Shown: one piece after another, positions 8,395 to 17,942 of the stretch
How the letters are laid out: each line of letters begins with the position of its first letter
How positions within the stretch are numbered: position 1 is the stretch's first letter
Assembly (NCBI GenBank): GCA_003024985.2
Contig: PXIH01S0000357.1
From: Euperipatoides rowelli
Lineage: Eukaryota; Onychophora; Udeonychophora; Euonychophora; Peripatopsidae
Strand: one strand, 5' to 3'
Length of the DNA: 19,809 nucleotides
Position numbers and translations under genes: made by a program
Notes under the pieces: generated by a model
Seen by the model: only the letters and a program-made list of their open reading frames with translations
Told to the model about the DNA's origin: nothing
The model's database searches: none

Positions 8395-9050
8395 GTTTCA
8401 TGACTTGCCCCCGATCAGTGGCAATAATGTTGTACAAAGAAAAAATATGTTCATAGTCGACCCTTGCTACTTAGAAGTTGGCATCAAGGCCAACCTCTTG
8501 TGAACTCTTTAAATATAAAAATTGGTTCAAATTGGGTTAGCAGCTACAACTTTGACACTGATTTCCTGTTTTAAAAATTAGCAACATCTATTCTGACTCC
8601 TCTTTTGCCAAACAGACAGACATCCAGATTACAATGTTTTAAAGTTTACACCATACTTGCTACCTTAGATATGAAATTTGATAGNAATTGGACCATAAAT
8701 TGAAAAGTTAATAGAAGGCAGCCACACACTGGACCACTTTCTACCTTAAATGCACAATTTAGTTGTAATTGGGCCACTAGTTAAAAGTTGAGGTAACATC
8801 CTCCTCCTCCCCCATCTTTTTACTGCCCCACAGACATTTTGTACAGATTATATACAATTTTCAAAAGTATCATATAATCGGATTCATTTCCCTACCAGAC
8901 AGATATCCAAATGATAATGTTTTAAAGTTACTAGTACTATAATATCAGTCACTTTTATTGTACAGTTCAGTTGAAATTGGATATTTTAAAATTTGAAAGA
9001 TGCCATGTCCCTACCCCCTTCTCATATTTCTATCAATTCAAATGATCCAC
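8395..9050. repeat. Degenerate repeat block of unknown family
   Basis: AACAGACAGACATCC...ACAATGTTTTAAAGTT (8611-8648) recurs as ACCAGACAGATATCC...ATAATGTTTTAAAGTT (8894-8929). A second word, ATTTGATAG(N)AATTGG with AAAAGTT, occurs near 8676, 8756 and 8967. The block is somewhat less AT-rich than its flanks and includes C-rich runs (CCTCCTCCTCCCCC). The words resemble dispersed repeats common in marine invertebrates (GACAGACAGAC plus AAATTGG-type text), but I cannot name the family. An ambiguous base lies at 8685. Confidence 0.45.
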
Positions 9051-11102
9051 TTTAAATATAAAATTTTAAACTAAAATTTATTAATTAACAGCAATAAATT
9101 CCTGTACAATATACATTAAATACAAATAAAATACATTTTTAAACAAAGTTACCTACACACATGCACATACAAAAAACCAACAACTTTACACTGTAGTCTA
9201 AATTATTACAATATACATCAATCAATAATTTTAATTTGGAACAGGATGGCAAAGTATAGACTTAAAATATTAACAACAAATATATTTTGTTGTTACAGAT
9301 ATTTTTGACATTTTTATTGCTTGGGAATACTGAACAAACAAACACAACTTTTATACTATAAAAAAAGTTTCCAATCAAGGAGAAAACAAGTTCATGTGTA
9401 TCTGTGGTGATAATTTATTGTCCATTAATTTGGAGAAATTATTTTATTTCATTTCATAAGTTAAACTATAGATCAAAAGACTTTGTAGATTAAACTTCTT
9501 ATTCCCTACATCTGATGTTATTTGTTTATATAAAGGTTCTGGAAGAGCACCCTTTGATAAATAAAACCTCTGAAAACAATTACAATCGGCTTTTAAAATA
9601 GGAACTGACAGTTTTTAATTGACATGATTGAAAGACATTCATTTAAGATTAACATAACTATTAATGAGAAAACTTATTTTTTAAAAAAATGTGTTAATAT
9701 TTTGATTTTTTTTTTTTAATTTTAAATAATTTTGCAACATTTGTTTATAAGAATAACACTATTTTTTTGTATACTATCGTTTTTATATTATTTTGTTTTA
9801 TGACAAGAATTTTGTTTTTTGTCGTGATTTTAAATCACATTTTTAAGCAACATATTTGACTTTTGGTTGAAGAAGTTTAAAATAATCACTATTATTACTT
9901 AATTTGTTTTATTGTGCTACATGAAAAACAAATGACTCTACTCATTACATTAAGACAATTACTTTTTGATTTGTTTTGATTTTCTACTAATTCTGATGAT
10001 ATTGAATTTATTTTTTGTAGTAATACAACATTTCATAACCTACTCTATGAATTATTTTTATTTATATGTAATTTTAACATGTGAACATGTTCTATTGCAT
10101 ATTTTTATTGTGTTCATATATCATCTTACATTTGAAAATAATCAGTTGCAATGCAGACATGATCTTTTCTTTCATTCAACACCTGGAACATAAATTTACG
10201 CTTTATTCAAGATTTTATTACAAAGTGAGAGCATCTAATTTACTTCTATATTTCTTCTACTACTAGATTTCTTTATCACAAAGAAAAAAATGTTGTAAAG
10301 AAATACATCAGTTCTATTAGTATAATGACCAATATAGAAGCCACAGAAATCACCATGCTTACAATTTAGTTTTTTTCTTCTTAAATAATACTAAAAAAAC
10401 AATAGTTTGATGACTATCACTGTTTAGCGAAAGTCTTTCAGACATAATTATAGTTCAGGGAAATTATTATTTACTTCAAACCAAAACTCAGTTTGGAAAG
10501 GATTAAAGAACAAACCATTTATCCAAATACATATAGTTTCAGTTGATATTAAATATTTATTACAAGTTTTTCGTTTTCATATAAAATGTTATTAACATTG
10601 AAAAAAAAAAAAAATCCCTCAAAGGAATTGTCTCCATCTACAAGAATCCAAACCTAAAGTATTTCTTAATGATAAAATTAGACTTGGTAAATTGAAATAA
10701 TATCATTTACATTAATCATTTGGCATGCATAATTAATAAACGGCCTGTCTAATGATGAATAAATTTTTACAAAATCCAATTAACTAATTATAAAATCGAG
10801 AGAAAATAAAAAGAAAATAAATGTTCCTTTAATGATTACATGCAAATTTTTTTATGCATGCAATAATTTCATTTTTATATAACTATAATTAAATTGGTAA
10901 TTATTCATGTTTTTTTTTTCATGTTGAAATCTAATTATTCTTAGAAACTCATACATAGTCGTAACAATCAAAGGTTAGACAGGACAACCAATTTGACACA
11001 AACAGAAAAAGTCTTTGACAAAAAAGAATTTCAATACATGTCATTTTTTCTTCTTTTAAAATAATTTGACAAAACTAATTTATCAGTCTAAGTTGTCAAC
11101 AG
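9051..11102. other. Long AT-rich non-coding stretch
   Basis: No gene recognised. ORFs at 9966-10266 are short, hydrophobic chance frames in T-rich DNA. A small palindrome (CATGCA...TGCATG, about 10840-10861) and an A run near 10601-10614 are the only local features. Confidence 0.6.
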
Positions 11103-11110
11103 CAATAAAC

Positions 11111-11185
11111 CAGAGATTCCCAAACTGTGGTTCGCAGACCCCACTGGTGTGCTCAAGGCCCTTTAAGGTGGGGGGGGGGGGGGGG
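11111..11185. mobile_element. Lone hAT-type terminus with a G16 run
   Basis: CAGAGATTCCCAAACTGTGG, then TTCGCAGACCCC (11111-11142), follows the typical hAT terminal pattern CAG.G.TTCCCAAACTG.GG known from many animal hAT and Charlie-type elements. A G16 run (11170-11185) lies 59 bp inside. The preceding 8 bp, CAATAAAC, would be the duplication, but I found neither a second copy nor the opposite terminus in the window. This is a truncated or eroded copy. Confidence 0.55.
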
Positions 11186-11810
11186 TCACCAAAAACTATT
11201 TTCATAATTAACATAATATATACGGTACCAATGTGCTTGTTTATTCTCATTCTCTCTAATTTTGTTTTGAAGAACTTTTTTTTTATATAAAATATATAAT
11301 ATGTAATCATTGTAATGGTTTATTATTGTTATTTTTAAATGAATTAAGAAATAATATCTTCAAAATCTCTGTTTTAATTATAATATGGCTACATAGCTAA
11401 TACTCGCAAAATCTCACATAAACAATTAACTCTTTGGAGTCCTCAAAATTTTTAGGTTTATAATGATGCCCTAGGACAAAATGTTTAAGAGCATCTGATG
11501 TAGACATACTATATGAGGGGATATGAGATAGCCATGTTTGCTACATTGTAATAAAATATTATTAATGGATTTAGGTTTAAAAATCAGTCGATTAAATATT
11601 AGGAATATGAAGACTTGGTTTTAATTTGGAAAAATTTAGTATTGAGTTTTGTATTGAAAATCTAGATACTATTCCACAGAGTTGATTAATTATTTATTAA
11701 TCACATCAGGCAATCCAACATATATACAACATTCTAGATGACTTTTCATTAATATGGTAAAAATCCTGTTACTTATTTATTATAATAATAATGTAGACAA
11801 TATTACATTA
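11186..11810. other. AT-rich stretch with one TTAA-CTCTTT candidate end
   Basis: TTAA (11426-11429) followed by CTCTTTGGAGTCC could be an eroded piggyBac-type end, but no partner was found. Nothing else is recognised. Part may belong to the hAT copy that starts at 11111. Confidence 0.4.
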
Positions 11811-11972
11811 TTTACATTTCTAACCTTTATCTAACATGAAACCTAACTTCAATTACCTTGGTAAACAATAAATACCTTATTTAAATTCCTAACCTTTATC
11901 TTAACCTGTACCATAATTCCTAACATTTTAGTAAACACTAAATACATTATTTACATTCCTAACCTGAACTCA
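11811..11972. repeat. Degenerate ~70-bp tandem repeat, about 2.3 copies
   Basis: Units start at 11811 (TTTACATTTCTAACC), 11880 (TTTAAATTCCTAACC) and 11950 (TTTACATTCCTAACC). Shared inner words are CTAACCTTTATCT and GTAAACAATAAATACCTTA, the latter as GTAAACACTAAATACATTA in unit 2. The third unit is partial. No coding potential is seen. Confidence 0.75.
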
Positions 11973-12252
11973 AAGATGAGTTCTTATAGTGCACATAAAA
12001 AACACCACCTGCACATGATTGTTGTTAAAACATATTTTATGAATGGAAATTTCATCTTTAAGGTATCATTAAGGAAACACTTTGTTTTCCCTTTCTACAA
12101 TTAATAGTAACAAAATATGAATAAATAGTTGGAATACTAACCACAAGTTACCATATTGTCAAACATAAACAAATCAGCATGCTGTTTTTAAAAGCAGGAA
12201 ATTACTGAATATGATACGACTCACAAGTTGAAAATTATTTTAATTCTTAAAT
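11973..12252. other. AT-rich non-coding stretch
   Basis: Nothing recognisable on either strand. It leads into the purine-rich tract. Confidence 0.6.
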
Positions 12253-12344
12253 AGAGTGAGAAGGAGGAACAGAGAGAGGGGAGAGAAGGAAGAGAGAAAG
12301 GGGAGAGAAGGAAGAGAGAAAGGGAGAGAGAGGGAGAGTGAGAA
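12253..12344. repeat. (GA)n-rich purine microsatellite
   Basis: A 92-bp purine tract of GAGAGAAGGAAGAGAGAAAGGG-type units, twice near-identical. It abuts the 5' truncation point of the plus-strand LINE. The Ser/Leu-rich minus-strand frame across it is an artefact. Confidence 0.93.
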
Positions 12345-12350
12345 TACCTT

Positions 12351-12622
12351 ATCAGAAATAAATCTTTTGTATTCAGATTTATAGAATCTTGGTTTGACAG
12401 TTCTATACCGATAAAATTTTGAATATCAGTGGATACAAATTCATTTGTAGATATTGGCAAAATAAAATGGGAGGAGGATTGATGATCTATTATAAAGAAG
12501 ACTATTATATCTATTTAGTAAATGGTATTAACAGGGAATTATTCTTATATAATATTGGTTATTTTGAATATATTTGTTTAAAAATTGTTCCTAAAATTGG
12601 TCAAGAATTTATAGAAAGTTGA
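12351..12622 (+). pseudogene. LINE AP-endonuclease domain, partial
   Basis: The first frame (12351-12410) reads N-K-S-F-V-F-R-F-I-E-S-W-F-D-S-S-I, matching the endonuclease motif (S/T)E(T/S)W(L/F)D that carries a catalytic Glu. After a frameshift near 12410 the next frame (12419-12622) reads N-I-S-G-Y-K-F...G-G-G-L-M-I-Y, the conserved GY...GGG.IY block, then F-E-Y-I-C-L-K-I. The upstream third of the domain is missing where the purine tract begins. The catalytic SDH segment near the C-terminus is not recognisable. Confidence 0.78.
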
Positions 12623-13080
12623 AAAATGATATAAATCCTAGGACCAGAATGAAATAAAGACTATAGTATATTCTGAAAAATTAGTTTGTGATAATAAAAA
12701 CATTGTACTGGTCAACTGTGAAAGATTCTGAGTGAGGCTACTGGTAAAACCACAGTTAAACTAAGGAATTCGGACATCACTGTTAAAGAATTGGATGAGC
12801 ATTTTTCCTTAATTGGTAGGAATATTCCACTCGGATTGGATTCTTCGGACACTGATAATATATTTCCTGAGGATGATCATATTGGCAAACTTAAACATGA
12901 TTAGATTGATGTTTCTTTGATAAACAGTCATTCTTTGACAAAGTTTAAACTGGTTACTCCTATGTTAGTTTATGGAATTGTTGATGAGATGTCTAGTTCT
13001 ATTGCAACTCTACGGATGGTATAAGTTCCCATATATTGAAGCTAACACTTCTGATTAATTTGATTTTTTAATTTTAATTA
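12623..13080 (+). pseudogene. LINE linker and start of reverse transcriptase, decayed
   Basis: From about 12787 the frame reads K-E-L-D-E-H-F-S-L-I-G, matching the F...Y/FF..IG segment upstream of LINE reverse transcriptases. A TAG at 12902-12904 interrupts, and the frame continues to V-D-E-M-S-S-S-I-A-T. A one-base shift near 13015 then gives D-G-I-S-S-H-I-L-K-L (13015-13047), the canonical (K)ATG.DGI segment at the RT start. The piggyBac-type insertion begins shortly after. The part from 12623 to 12780 is too eroded to read. Confidence 0.65.
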
Positions 13081-13084
13081 TTAA

Positions 13085-14104
13085 CACTTTCTGTGCTAAC
13101 ATTGTTTTACTTGCCAAGCCCACCAGCCTGTCATAATTTATCTTTTTGTAAAAAAAAATGTTATTGCTTTAATTTAGTTGAAATCATTTTTATTATTGAT
13201 ATTCTTAACACTAATTAGTTGTTTTATTAGTGAGAAAACAATTAAGTCTCTGGCCTTATTAAAAAAAAAAATATATGATATTTAATGGGCCTATTTTTTA
13301 AAAAAACACAAAAGTATTCTCTTTTAATATCTCTGTTTTCTTTTTTGAAAATAGATCTCAGAAATAATGGTTATAATCGGGATTTATTCTTGGCTGCAGG
13401 TTATATACTATTATTTGTGGTAAATGATTGGTTTCCATTATCCAGTCAATACAAGCATCTATATGATTATTTACTGTATAGTGTATATAAACTTGAACTA
13501 ACATTACTGGAACTCTGACTCTTGTGTCTGCATACCTTCCTCATAAATGGGCAACAGTTGCTTTTCTCTGTATTTTATCACCTTTTTTTTTGTTGAATAT
13601 TTACAATATTATTAGTTTGTAATTATTATAAAATCATTTGCTTGGTCAGATGATACATGCTCGTGCTCATTTTTAAACACAGACAACTATAGCTGTCATT
13701 ACTAATGTGATTGACGTCTGATTGAATGAATTCTGAATCTAAGAAAGATAATAATTCTTCAAAATCTGAACCATAATTTTTATAAAGTTCTTGTAAAATG
13801 ATTTCTTCTCTAATAAAATGTACTTGGAAGCTATTACTTGCCATTAACAAAACCAGCCAGGAAAACAAGTAAAATTATGCAACTCATTAAACACTTGAAA
13901 AATTATAAATATGTCATTAAAATGATTTCAACTGTTATCTATTAAAGTGACATAACTACAGAACAATTTTATAACAATTAAAAGTGAATGTGTTTGCTAA
14001 AAATAAATATATACACAAGCAAACTGAATGATCGATCTATCTCGGCATAGGATTTGCGTCTTTATAACAATGTCCAAGGTATATCGGATGTCGGCCACAA
14101 AGTG
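13085..14104 (-). mobile_element. piggyBac-type element (1,020 bp), internally deleted
   Basis: TTAA occurs at both borders (13081-13084 and 14105-14108), the diagnostic piggyBac target. The left end CACTTTCTGTGCTAACAT and the reverse complement of the right end CACTTTGTGGCCGACAT align with one gap and a few mismatches, and start with the CNCTTT pattern of the family. The insertion lies between LINE segments D-G-I-S-S-H-I-L-K-L and W-K-T-A-I-I-T-P-V-F-K, which are neighbours in intact LINEs. At 1 kb it is too short for a full transposase (usually about 500-600 codons), so it depends on a partner or is dead. Confidence 0.8.
13626..13868 (-). pseudogene. piggyBac transposase N-terminal remnant
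   Basis: An 80-codon ORF starts about 235 bp inside the right end of the piggyBac-type element and reads inward. After a Met-rich start it holds R-E-E-I-I-L-Q-E-L-Y, then G-S-D-F-E-E-L-L-S-F-L-D-S-E-F-I-Q-S-D and H-I-S-N-D-S. Acidic, Ser/Asp-rich N-termini of this type are typical of piggyBac transposases, and the position fits a 5' coding end. The catalytic DDD domain is absent. The identity rests on composition plus position rather than on a catalytic motif. Confidence 0.5.
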
Positions 14105-14108
14105 TTAA

Positions 14109-15489
14109 TAATTCCATAATTTATTCACAAATATCATTTATTTGGAAAACTGCCATTATAACACCAGTTTTCAAAGGTGGAGATAGATCCAGGCCTGGCT
14201 CCTATATGCCAATTTTGGTGTTACCTAATATGAGTAAAATACTTGAAAAAGTTGTTTCCAGACAGACTGTTGTTTAAATGAAATGTACAATTTATTCTGC
14301 CAAGAGCAAAATAGTTTCAGAAGATATAATTCAATGACTACTTCACTATTAAAATTGAAAGATGATCGGAGCGCAAGTATGGCTGTAGGTGAGGTTGTGC
14401 CCGTTGTTACACTTGATCTATCCAATGCGTTTGATAGTTTGTATCATCAAATTTTGCTTGAGAAATTGATGAATATTGGTATTGTTGATATGGTACAGAA
14501 ATTACCTAGTTGACAGATTCCAGGCAATTAAACTAATTGGCAAGTTATCAGAATTGTCCCTAGTTAGTTGTGGAGTGCCACAGGGTTCGAGTCTGGGACC
14601 ATTAATGTTTATTTTGTATATGAACGAATTCCCCAGAATTTTGGTTTATTGTAGCTGTTCCTTATAGGCAGATGATTCAGTGATTTATGTTTCTGATAAG
14701 AACACTCAAATCATTAAGTTAAAGATTGAGAATGATCTAAACAAAATTAAAATATGAACTCAAATAAATAAACTTAAATTAAATATATCCAAGACCAATT
14801 TGATGATGGTAGGTACCAGGCTAAACAAAAAAAAAAGCAAAAACACTGATGAAATCATGATCACACTGTTTAGCAATGAAATAACTCAATGAAGCTCAAT
14901 ATATATTTGGAGTTGGACTGGAACAGTCACTAGATAAACTGAGTAGAACAGTAATGGGAACTTTAAAATTTATCATGAACTTTAGACAATATTTTTCTAT
15001 TGGGATGTATGTCATTATTATATAATGCCCTTGTGCTATCTAATCTTGATTACTGTTGTATAGTATTTAACAGCTGTAACAAAACATTATCTATCTGACT
15101 TCAAATAATTCCAAATTTGGCTTCCAGATTTCTGATATTTAGCACTGGCCTTCTAGTGCAAGTCCTGCTCTTTCTAAACTAAGATAGAAAAGTTTAATAA
15201 ACAGAAGAAAGATATTTCTTAATATTTTAACTTGGAAATGTTTAAACGGTAAAGCTGCACAATCTCTAACTAATCAGTCATTCATTTGAGAGAAATACAT
15301 GCATATAACACATCAGTCTTTAAAAAAAATTTGTTTATATTGCCAAAAAATTCTAAGTTCATGGTCCTATCTTTTCAAAATCAGTTAATTAAGTTTTGGA
15401 ACAAATTGCCTTCTAGTTGGAGATCCGTGAAGGCCTTACTAAAATTTAAGTTTCTTTTAAAAAAACAACATTGTTTAATTTCTGTTTAA
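14109..15489 (+). pseudogene. LINE reverse transcriptase and C-terminal domain, broken
   Basis: The reading resumes right after the second TTAA with W-K-T-A-I-I-T-P-V-F-K-G-G-D-R, then L-P-N-M-S-K-I-L-E-K-V-V. After a shift near 14270, the frame at 14283-14513 gives N-S-F-R-R and the catalytic motif A T-L-D-L-S-N-A-F-D-S (around 14409-14440). A second shift near 14495 leads to C-G-V-P-Q-G-S-S-L-G-P (14569-14601). The active-site YADD has lost its Tyr to TAG (14665-14667), with A-D-D at 14668-14676. Further stops follow (TGA near 14756 where Trp is expected). The C-terminal segment (15286-15489) ends with F-W-N-K-L-P-S and K-F-K-F-L-L-K-K before TAA. At least four lesions make it non-functional. 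Confidence 0.85.
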
Positions 15490-15639
15490 TTCTGTATAAA
15501 ATAATTGTTCTGTAAAGTTGTAGTGTTAAAAAACTGTTTGTTATTTTATTTATTTATTTTAATCATTTGTACCTAAACAAGGGGTCTGGAACAGCACTTG
15601 TTGGTTGAAGACCCTGATTTTTTCAAGAAATATGAAATA
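15490..15639 (+). other. 3' UTR of the plus-strand LINE with terminal hairpin
   Basis: After the stop, T-rich text leads to GGGGTCTGGAACAGCACTTG and then GAAGACCCTG (about 15580-15615). GGGTCT and AGACCC form a 6-bp stem. A conserved 3' hairpin is typical of CR1/L2-like elements, where it is thought to be recognised by the reverse transcriptase. Confidence 0.55.
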
Positions 15640-15700
15640 GAGCAAGAGAGAGAGATAGAGAGATAGATAGATAAAGGGAGAGTGAGTGAGATATAGAGAA
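15640..15700. repeat. GA/GATA-rich microsatellite at the LINE 3' end
   Basis: A purine-rich tract of GAGA and GATA units directly follows the LINE 3' UTR and mirrors the 12253-12344 tract at the 5' border. Confidence 0.9.
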
Positions 15701-16163
15701 GTTTGAAAATAAATAATCCAAAAGTCTAAATGAAATGCAAATATAGAATAGGCTAGTTTAATTATTTTCAATTTTTATTTTCCATAGTTTAGTTCCATTG
15801 CAAGAACACCAAATTAGTTTTATGTATTTAAATATAAAATTGATTTCATTTCACGATTATGAAATCAGTTTTCAATTTTCATACAAAGTTACATAAAACG
15901 GATATGAAATTTTAACTCAACATTTTGAAATTCATTAATTTGTCTTTTTTATACATAAAGTTGTTGTTCTGTTTGTCACAAGCATCTATCAACAGCTTCA
16001 CAATGATAGATAGTTCAAACAGTTTCATGACATGACCACCAAACTCAGTTTCGTTTGTTGAGTTTACATATTGATTTTTTCTTAAACAATGCTTTCATAA
16101 TATACACTGATGAATTTTTAACAGTGAGTAAGCAGTATTTTGTAATAAAGCAATAGTTAGAAG
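15701..16163. other. AT-rich non-coding stretch
   Basis: No gene recognised. A less AT-rich patch (15960-16060) shows no open frame with similarity. Confidence 0.6.
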
Positions 16164-16206
16164 CAAAAATGTCCACAGAAAAAAAAATCAGGCTGGGGAT
16201 GGGGCA
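16164..16206. mobile_element. Lone hAT-type terminus related to the 360-bp element
   Basis: CAAAAATGTCCACAG, then an A9 run, TCAGG and GGGGATGGGG, match position for position the inverted right end of the 1652-2011 element (CAAGGGTGTCCGCAG, A6, then TCAGG and a G run). The preceding 8 bp GTTAGAAG (16156-16163) fit nTnnnnAn. No second terminus or second GTTAGAAG was found. A C-rich text at 16440-16470 may be the eroded far side. Confidence 0.5.
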
Positions 16207-17942
16207 AACAATTTATGGACCACATAACATTTTATTTTGATATTTTTTTTAGTGGGAGGGTTGTTTGGATGTTTTGATAAGATTTTTTTTATTGCTAAAC
16301 TTTTTTTATTTTTGTTGTGCCAACATTTTTATTCATAAGAACATTTCCTCGTGTTTTTTTGTTTTTTTGTCAAAATCATTATATAAAATTAATTTCACAT
16401 GTAAAAAAAAAAAAAAAAAGCTGTCACTATTTTTTCAGGATAGGGGTAAACCTGTCCCCCTTCCCTTTCATATTACCTTGCTAAAAATGATGAAAGTTGG
16501 TTCACACTGTTAGTCCAATTTGAAATTTTTATATTAAAAGCTTTATTTTAGACTTTTTTTTCTATCTGTTTACTCAAAATGAATTTCTATTTTCTACCCA
16601 CAAAAGGTAAATCGTTTTTCTTCTTTGTGAAATCCCATAAGTTTATTTCACAAGAATCCAAGTTTACTTTACTTAATCAAAGAATGAAATCAGCAAAACA
16701 TCAATGTTGATCAAAAGCTTTAAGATTTTACAATAAGATTAACTCCCAATCTAGCTGGTAAGCTTCACTTTTAAACCAAGTAAATATAACTTTGTGTTCA
16801 TAAATCTAATAAAATCTGTCATATTTTGTTGTGATTGGTATTAAAGAAAGCATCATTATAAACTTATACAAGCACAATAAGATTAGCCAAAGTCAACAGA
16901 AAAATAAAAAAAAAAACACAAAGGTGTACCGGTACTAATAATATTTCTTAGTAAAGAAGGAGAAATACATTGAAGAATGCAATTTATTATTAATTTATAG
17001 GCCAGGGATCCGAAAAACTATTGGTGAACTGAAAAAAACAACTTTAATATAAATAAAATTAAATTGATTTTCAAATACATTCTGTTGCTTGAATTCATCA
17101 TATAATTTTCTCTACCCATTCAAAAATGCTGACCTGTTTGTTTGCACCTCTTATGATAAATCAAATACAAAATAAATGATGGAGGATATGGAACTTAAAG
17201 ATCATGTTACATAAAACAAAACAGTAACAACAAAAACCATAAGGAACATAATTAGCCTATATGATCAGTATATGCATAACATAAAATGTGAACGCAACGC
17301 ATACAAACTATTAACAATACATAAAAATATAACTATATTCATTGTATAAAAATAAGTACCATACTGTATTTAAAAGAAATGAAAAACTCAGTCTATCATA
17401 CTATGAAAAATCAACTAGAATACACAATTTATATTTATTCACACCACAATAGACACAATTATGAGGTGAACTCATATGAACTTTTCAAATTTGGTTTTAC
17501 TTAACAACAATAGAAATATATATTTTATTTGGCTATTAACAGTTCAATCCATGGATAAAAATGTGTTCTGGATAGGGAATTCATTGTAAACAATCATAAC
17601 TTTGTTGCATAGAGATTTGTAAAACAATGGCTAATTTTCATAACTTTATTTAATCTATCTCCATTGGAATCTGAAAGGATCACTTGGAAAATATCTCATT
17701 TCAAACAAACCCTTTCTAGAATGTATATTTTGATTTTGTAGTTCCATTTTGTTTTAATAATACTTCTCTCATAGTAAAGAAAGCCCTATCTCCCCAGTAT
17801 CATATTTTTCATGAAATTAAGGAAATTAAATGTTATTGTAACATTGTCAATTGGATATGCTGTAAATTATAGATTAATGTATAATAGAACCAACTTGAAA
17901 TATACAAGCCTTATTAGGTGTAAAAGGGGGATTATGGAGTAC
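16207..17942. other. Long AT-rich non-coding stretch
   Basis: No gene recognised. An A17 run at 16403-16419 and short hydrophobic chance ORFs (for example 16265-16513) are present. None shows a recognisable domain. Confidence 0.6.

Larger units (their letters stand above)
12343..15674 (+). mobile_element. Second LINE (CR1/L2/Jockey-like), 5'-truncated and split by a piggyBac-type insertion
   Basis: In order, this copy holds a partial AP-endonuclease, a linker, reverse transcriptase, a C-terminal domain and a 3' UTR. The UTR ends in a hairpin (GGGTCT near 15581 pairing with AGACCC near 15609) and a purine-rich tail (15640-15674). Excluding the 1,020-bp insertion, the copy is about 2.3 kb, against 4-5 kb expected for a full element. 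AGGGAGAGTGAG occurs at 12331-12342 and 15675-15686 and could be the target duplication, but both copies lie in purine repeat, so this needs caution. The C-terminal domain and 3' hairpin differ from those of the minus-strand LINE, which suggests a different family. Confidence 0.82.

Noticed and set aside
9966-10266. Two overlapping hydrophobic ORFs suggestive of membrane proteins
   Set aside because: T-rich DNA gives Phe/Leu/Ile-rich frames by chance; there is no domain, coding composition or neighbouring gene.
12221-12460. Ser/Leu/Pro-rich minus-strand ORF
   Set aside because: It is the complement of a (GA)n purine tract; its remaining part overlaps the plus-strand endonuclease remnant.
13285-13518. 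Plus-strand 77-codon ORF inside the piggyBac-type element
   Set aside because: I could not match it to any transposase region on either strand, and its position does not fit the minus-strand coding direction.
16265-16513. 82-codon ORF with a poly-Lys segment
   Set aside because: The Lys run is an A17 homopolymer, and the frame crosses the interior of an eroded hAT-type copy.
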